From NCBI RefSeq assembly GCF_023278565.1, contig NC_064676.1, positions 4,774,001 to 4,838,000 of the forward strand: a stretch of 64,000 bases of DNA, in the 5' to 3' direction. Within the stretch, counting starts at the first letter, position 1; each line of letters starts with the position of its first letter. This DNA comes from Colletotrichum lupini. Its lineage: Eukaryota; Ascomycota; Sordariomycetes; Glomerellales; Glomerellaceae. The notes beneath the pieces are model-generated. The model saw only the letters and a program-made list of their open reading frames with translations. It ran no database searches and was not told the DNA's origin. Below are positions 59,157 to 64,000 of this stretch, one piece after another. The translations under genes and the position numbers were made by a program.

Positions 59157-59560
59157 GTAATTTATTATAATACAAATATATATATTTCAATTTCCACTCT
59201 ATTTCTTTTAAGAACTATATTGTATATTTGCTTAGTAAATAGAAAACTGTTGCAACTGCTTTTCACTGCTCATGGTCCCAAGTAGGTATGTCACCTTGCA
59301 TACTGGGTAAGGTAGCTCCAAGTAAACCCCACTGTCCGGGGGGCCCATACACCCTTGCTCACTATCATAGCCTTGCTGCGGGGAATGGCCAAACCCGCAC
59401 ATGAGCACCTAGCAGCCCGTTTCACCAAACTGGTTGCTTTTGTATACCGACATCTCATCATTTCCGGCGTCTCTGATGGAATAACACACCGTGCAGCTGC
59501 ATTATTCTACTATCGTAGTGCTTCATCTGGTTGCGCGCGACGCTAGACGCTTCGGTGATA
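59157..59560. promoter_or_regulatory. SRP14 upstream region
   Basis: About 400 bp of mixed composition ahead of the SRP14 start. No TATA-like or pyrimidine element stands out enough to name, and no coding exon is supported. Confidence 0.4.
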
Positions 59561-60112
59561 ATGTCAGCCCACCTCAGTCACGAAGAGGTATACTTTTTCC
59601 TACTTCGCCCCTATCGCATCCGATGTGTCCTTGTATAAGTTAATGGTCTTGCTAACAACTCGACCGTAGTTCTTCGGCAAGTTGGCAGAGCTTTTCGAAC
59701 AACGCAAGAGCAAGGGACGTGGCTCCATATTCCTCGTCCAGAAAAGATGTATGTCCACTACTTCGCGGCCGCACCCGAGATACCCAGAGACTCATCGTCT
59801 TCTCTAGTAACCTACGGCCAAGATACGGCCTCGACACCACCAGCCGGCGATGATTCCTTCTCCGACCTCCACCCCGCAAATCCACTCCCTGTGATTGTGC
59901 GCGCGACAAACGGCAAGTCGAAGAAACATAGAGACGACAAGATCAAGCTGTCCACAATCGTTCAGCCCGATGCTTTGGAATCCTTCTTCGCCAGCTACGC
60001 CAACATCTGCAAGGGGGGTATGTCCGCACTCAAGCCCCGGGATCGGAGTAAGAAGAAGGCCAAGTCCAGAAAGAAGAAGGGAGGTGCAGTCACGGCCGTC
60101 GCTGCGGCGTGA
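59561..60112 (+). CDS. SRP14: signal recognition particle subunit SRP14
   Basis: Alu-domain protein of the signal recognition particle, which pauses translation while ribosomes are targeted to the ER; in animals it works as a heterodimer with SRP9. My three-exon model is 59561-59587, 59670-59748 and 59808-60112. The introns of 82 bp (branch GCTAAC) and 59 bp are GT-AG, giving 136 residues. The spliced N-terminus MSAHLSHEEFFGKLAELFEQ, then GSIFLVQKRLTY, fits the family; each intron is needed to keep the frame. An acidic/Pro-rich loop (residues about 38-62) precedes PLPVIVRATNGKSKKHRDDK. The core continues STIVQPDALESFFASYANIC, and the tail is Lys/Arg-rich (KKKAKSRKKKGG), as in other SRP14. The long loop is common in fungal forms. 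Confidence 0.95.
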
Positions 60113-60516
60113 GGGAAGGACGGCTTGAGTTGAACTTCCGTTGCGCCACCAATATAGCCAGGTTATATACCGCCATTGTTTGTCCCCCGAAAAGGCAGTG
60201 CATCCCTTGTGATGGGGTGAAGGAGATGGAAATCAGATATCACGCACACGTCGTCGACGCTTCTGGCACAGTACCTGGTATCCATGGTCCTGAGCCCGAG
60301 AGCACAAGTAGGCGCTTTCCCATCGTACCGCCCAAGCATCGTCGGTCCCTGTCAGAGGGCTTAAGATGACAATCCGGGGCTGTATAGAAAGAGTCACAGG
60401 TGGATTACATGCCCTCAGTACCTAGTAACTTATTAAGGCTGAGTAGTAACTAGCTCTGCGTCTTCAAATGTTACATGAACCTCACCACCACCGCTATCTT
60501 GTCTCTTGTGTTGTGC
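60113..60516. other. SRP14 3' flank
   Basis: 404 bp without a convincing coding frame. It presumably contains the SRP14 3' UTR and terminator. No repeat was recognised. Confidence 0.4.
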
Positions 60517-60759
60517 TCAACAATCGAGACGGGAGTTTTGTATGAAAAATAAGCCTTCGCTGAACCCCTCGACGGTCTCCATCACACATGCGCACTTCTC
60601 GCACTCCTCTCGTCTGGGCCTTTTCGGGTTTCCGACGTACATGCAAAGGCTCTCTGGGCACTTGGACGCCTGCTCTCTGCCCTCGCAACTCGCTAGTCTC
60701 TTGCGTTTCTGCCATCTCGTCCGGCACCTTGGGCACCAGTAAAGATGGAGTTCGCACAT
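60517..60759 (-). CDS. small Cys-rich hypothetical protein (80 aa)
   Basis: Not assigned to a named family. ATG at 60,759, stop at 60,517, no intron needed. It begins MCELHLYWCPRC and contains nine further Cys or paired Cys positions, including CPESLCMYVGNP and ECEKCAC. Spacing of the CxxC and CxxCxC motifs suggests a small metal-binding (zinc-ribbon-like) fold. There is no signal peptide and the middle is basic (RTRWQKRKR, GNPKRPRREE). Small intracellular CxxC proteins of this style are frequent in Sordariomycetes, which is the main reason to believe it; a chance ORF is possible. Confidence 0.5.
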   Translation of the reverse strand: MCELHLYWCPRCRTRWQKRKRLASCEGREQASKCPESLCMYVGNPKRPRREECEKCACVMETVEGFSEGLFFIQNSRLDC

Positions 60760-61846
60760 GTTTATAGCATTCGTGTGTGGTGAATACAGGCAAGAGTCAA
60801 GGTGGTTCTCGGTTTCAAGTAGGGCTTTTTAAATCAACCGGGAGAAGAAGGGTTGGTTGGAGATGTCTGCTCTATTCATAACGTTACCCAGCGGTTCGGC
60901 ATCGTTTTATGAGAATTGGATTGCAAGTTAGGGGGAAGATACTCTGACTGGAACGGGAGAGACTTCTTCGCGTTTCGGTTTGCACTGAGGTGCAAACTCA
61001 GGGTCACTAGCCACAGTTTTCATATTGTACAACTTGTGGTTTGCTGAGACATCTTGCTTTGTGGAATACTCAACGCGGGTATGACAAACCTTCGCCAGTG
61101 GGTGAAGCCCATCACCTTCAATGCATCAGACCTTCACACTGGGCCGTATAGATGAATGAAATGTTTACAACACGAGTATTGCATCCCTCTTACCTTTGCG
61201 ACCGATGGTCTAGCATGCTGAAGTCTCAGGCGCCGCTCATGCGATTCTTGTTGGATTGTATACTGCTTGGATCGCCATGTCACCATCTTCCAGTCTCTGA
61301 TGGATGGGAACTTCCGCCATCTTTGAATTTGAGTTCTATTCGAAATTCATTCCAGGTTGAGGAGCTTGATTCACCTCCTACCTCGCTAGCTGGCCTCGGA
61401 AAAGACGAGGAAGATACATGCATCCCCATCCAAGGATAACTTTTTTCTCGCAAGCCCACTTTGAGCAGACGCTGCCGGAGTGCTTGTCCGCGATGACTGT
61501 ACGACTGAGGCAGAAAGAACCCTCATAGGTAAATGATAACAACGACATTGCGTGATGAGGAGTCGATTCAGAATGGTCGACGAGTCGTACCCTGCAGCCA
61601 ATCATGGCTGAGTTCATCCCGCCTTGCATACCCGAAATGCAACTCGAAAAGGAAAGGAGATTTTGCCATTTTGAAAGTGAATGAGACTGTGAAGGAAATG
61701 CGTGACGAGTACAATAACAATTTTGCAGGCCGTTCAGTGACAGCTTACCACGTCCAATGACCGCGCTACATCGTGGGTGAAAGGACGAGGCTAGAGTCCA
61801 GGCCTTTGGATACCATGTTGCTGGGGCATCGCATCACTTGAACCCT
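60760..61846. other. intergenic region, no supported gene
   Basis: About 1.1 kb of ordinary composition. Several ORFs of 70-95 codons exist on both strands, but none shows a recognisable motif or matching splice structure. The right end is presumably 3' UTR of the RNA-binding protein gene. Confidence 0.45.
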
Positions 61847-63831
61847 TTACATGATCTGATCCTGCGTCAAGCCTGCATGGACATCGGTGTCCATGCTATC
61901 ACCACCACCTTGAGCGTTGAGGTATCTCACGAAGCTCAGTCCCAATGGCCGGCCACCATATTGGTACCCCTGGAACTTGGCGATTGCAGTCTCCGCGGTT
62001 TCTGCAGAATCGAAACGGACTACACCAGTCCCACGAGAGCGACCGCTCGGCTCGTACTGAATCTCGGCCTGCTCAACCTTTCCGATAGTGGTGAATAGCT
62101 CAACGAGATCCTCGTTGCTCGTGGACCAGGGAAGCTACCCAGTGTCAGTGTGGGTTTGCGGGGAACTGCGCAAGTGAACCTACGTTTCGTGTGTAAATGA
62201 CCTCGCTGCGATCGGTTCCAGCGGTTGCGTAGTCAGTGAATGGGTTAGGAGGCACCGAAGGAGCGTTGCCAGCGTCAAAGCCACCTGGGCCACCGGGACC
62301 GCCGGGACCGCCGGGGCCGGGGCCACCGCCGCCGAAACCTCCACGACCGTAGCCGCCACCACCAAAGCCACCACGGCCGCCGCCAAATCCGCCTCGACCG
62401 TATCCGCCGCCGAAACCGCCTCGCATGCCACCGCCGAAGCCGCCTCGGCCTCCGAAGCCCATGGGCCCTCCTGCGCCAGCGAATCTGTCTTCACGGACTT
62501 CAAGAAGACGCCCCTGCCAGTCATAACCGTTGAACTGCTGAATGGCGTTGCGAGCGTCGTCGGGGTTCTCGAATACGACAATTCCCGATCCCTTGGGACG
62601 GCCGTCAGGTCCTAGATGAACATCTGCGCGGATGACGACTCCGTTGCGAGCTAGCACATTTGATAATAAGTCTCCAAGTTTCATCGCGAGGGACACCAAT
62701 GGGTCTGATTGGCGAAGAGGCTTTGGGTGTTCTACTTACCAGCCTGTCGGAACAGGTCCTTGAGGTCTTGCCAGCCCACAGTGTAGGGAAGCTGTGAGCA
62801 GTTGCAGTCAGTATCGGGAAGCGTTAGAATCCTACGCCAAGACTAGGGGGAACAAACGTTGGCAACATAAATCTGTCGGCTGCCCCCTCCGGGATTGTAG
62901 CCGCCGCCACCGCCGCCGCCGCCGACGAAACCACCGGGGTTCATCCCACCGCCACCACCACCAAAGCCGCCGCGGTTGGCAGTGGCGCCGATGAAACGGG
63001 GTTCAGCTTCGCGATCCTATAAATCCATAGTTAGACAGCATTCGACGAACCACAAGGTACTATTCAGAACGTACCTCTCGAACGTAGACAAGTCGACCCA
63101 TGAGGTTCTGGTTGCTGAGAGTGGCCACAGCGTTCTGGGCTTGGTCCCGCGTCGCATATTCCACAATTCTGTAATTTCGCCGTCAACATCTATCGCGGTT
63201 GAATCCGAGATGGCATGTGAACTTACCCGCATCCCTACATACACCCACGGACACAAGTCCCAACCCGTCAACCCAACGATTCCATCAATAGCCAGAGGGA
63301 AGAGTCCACAAAAGAAAAAACCAGCCATAGACTACGTGTAGAAGCCCACCTTCGACATTCCATTTGGAAGTAATAACACGTCGGCGAAGAGAACCTCTCC
63401 AGCTATATCATCCCAGCTAGTCAGCTTGCGCAACCTGGGCCGAAGTGCCAATGACTGCACTTACCCTGTCGCATGAAGTCCTTGAGATGATGCCACTTCA
63501 CATCGTAGGAAAGGTTGCCGACGTAGACGCGGCGATCCTGTTGAGACGTTTCCCTAATGTTGCTCATCATTTGTTCGCGGGCGGCTGCGCGCTCCTCATA
63601 CGATCGGTGTGGTGGTGCCCCTCCGTAGCCAGTGCTAGATCCTCCAGACGGAGCGCCGGTTCCAGTCATGGGGGAACGGTCTCTCCTTCCGCGGTATTCG
63701 TCTCTACTACGGGATCGGCTCCGAGGAGAGAAAGAACGGCGTCTTGATGCGCGGTTGGGACTGCGCGAACGTCCACGTCGAGGCGATCGAGATCTCTCCC
63801 TCTGTTGCAGATTAGCGATGAACGTCGCCAT
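61847..63831 (-). CDS. SR-type protein with three RRM domains (Gbp2/Hrb1-like)
   Basis: Predicted nuclear mRNA-binding protein of the Gbp2/Hrb1 type, which in yeast accompany mRNA from transcription to export. My eight-exon model (high to low) is 63465-63831, 63350-63402, 63227-63234, 63075-63168, 62858-63016, 62740-62791, 62184-62650 and 61847-62134, giving 495 residues with every junction GT-AG and in phase. Residues 1-60 are an RS domain (RERSRSPRRGRSRSPNR). RRM1 is about 101-176 (RRVYVGNLSYD, then GCGIVEYA), followed by a Gly-rich linker. RRM2 is about 221-297 (RQIYVANLPYT, then GSGIVVFE). A long Gly/Phe/Arg-rich RGG-like region (about 300-375) precedes RRM3 at about 394-470 (EVIYTRNLPWS, then GTGVVRFD). 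The C-terminus is GLTQDQIM. The start is the first ATG in frame. Exon 3 is an 8-nt microexon coding within GCG of RNP1. Confidence 0.93.
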
Positions 63832-64000
63832 TGGCCGAAGCGTATATGCCCAGAGGACTGTGTTGGTGTTTCGCAAGTCACTTGACGTTGGTGAGAAGTG
63901 GTTGGCAGCAAGCGTGGTTTGATGGCATCAGGTTGGGTGAGGGGGTGAAATTTGGAGGCAGGGAGATGAACAAGGTAGGTAGATAGGTAGGTCTGTCTGC
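63832..64000 (-). promoter_or_regulatory. 5' leader/promoter of the three-RRM protein gene
   Basis: Upstream of the start on the minus strand the sequence is strongly pyrimidine-rich (GACCTACCTATCTACCTACC, CCTCCAAATTTCACCCCCTC), a usual fungal core-promoter/leader feature. The window ends before the full promoter. Confidence 0.5.

Noticed and set aside
61152..61760. Several 70-95-codon ORFs on both strands
   Set aside because: They overlap each other, show no motif or splice structure, and would need expression evidence.
1..64000. CRISPR array, tRNA, rRNA or phage-like genes
   Set aside because: No spaced direct repeats, no cloverleaf or rRNA core sequence, and no phage or bacterial-type genes were seen; all repeated sequence falls into transposon families or microsatellites.

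Overview
The window looks like a piece of a filamentous ascomycete (Pezizomycotina) genome, most likely a Sordariomycete. The genes have short GT-AG introns of 49-115 bp with CTRAC-type branch points, and their products are fungal LPD1, SGD1/NOM1, SRP14 and a three-RRM SR-type protein. The left 52 kb is a nest of transposons destroyed by repeat-induced point mutation (RIP): CpA and TpG are almost absent while CpG, CpC and CpT remain. Genus cannot be read from the sequence.

Bases 1-52,371 contain no intact gene. They can be taken apart layer by layer, because most insertions still have readable target-site duplications (TSDs). The families are named here R1-R5. R1 is a noncoding retroposon of about 1.02 kb: 5' end CCCTTTAGGGTCCGG, 3' end GGCAGAA plus an A-rich tail, 13-15 bp TSDs. 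It occurs 27 times, full-length, 5'-truncated, or as a discrete ~108-bp short form. R2 is a second noncoding element (1.1-1.2 kb) with 12-16 bp TSDs. R3 (192-14,612) is a Ty3-like LTR retrotransposon. R4 is a 514-bp solo LTR, present in two young copies and one old one. R5 (29,965-42,506) is a Ty3 chromovirus with 550-bp LTRs and a readable reverse transcriptase, RNase H, integrase tail and chromodomain. A Ty1/copia element on the minus strand (about 22.5 kb down past base 1) is the oldest recognisable layer on the left. R3 cuts its reverse transcriptase in two, and R1 and R2 copies cut it elsewhere. A 3.9-kb element with terminal inverted repeats lies at 42,805-46,705. The deepest nest is 48,178-52,358: one R1 copy holding two more R1 copies, one of which holds an R2 copy.

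From about 52.44 kb the base composition becomes ordinary within about 200 bp and genes begin. LPD1 (mitochondrial dihydrolipoamide dehydrogenase, +) converges on SGD1/NOM1 (nucleolar MIF4G/MA3 protein, -). SGD1 diverges from SRP14 (+) across 1.6 kb that received a solo R4 LTR and a short R1. A small Cys-rich ORF (-) and a Gbp2/Hrb1-like RNA-binding protein (-, eight exons including an 8-nt microexon) complete the right side. These are unrelated housekeeping genes with no operon-like logic.

No CRISPR array, rRNA, tRNA or telomere repeat was seen. The most unusual content is the R1/R2 pair: two large noncoding retroposon families that share a target preference (TSDs beginning ATA in the element's sense) and so probably share one mobilising enzyme. 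The fixed-length R1 short form and an R1 copy that is RIP-free at both ends but not in the middle are also notable.
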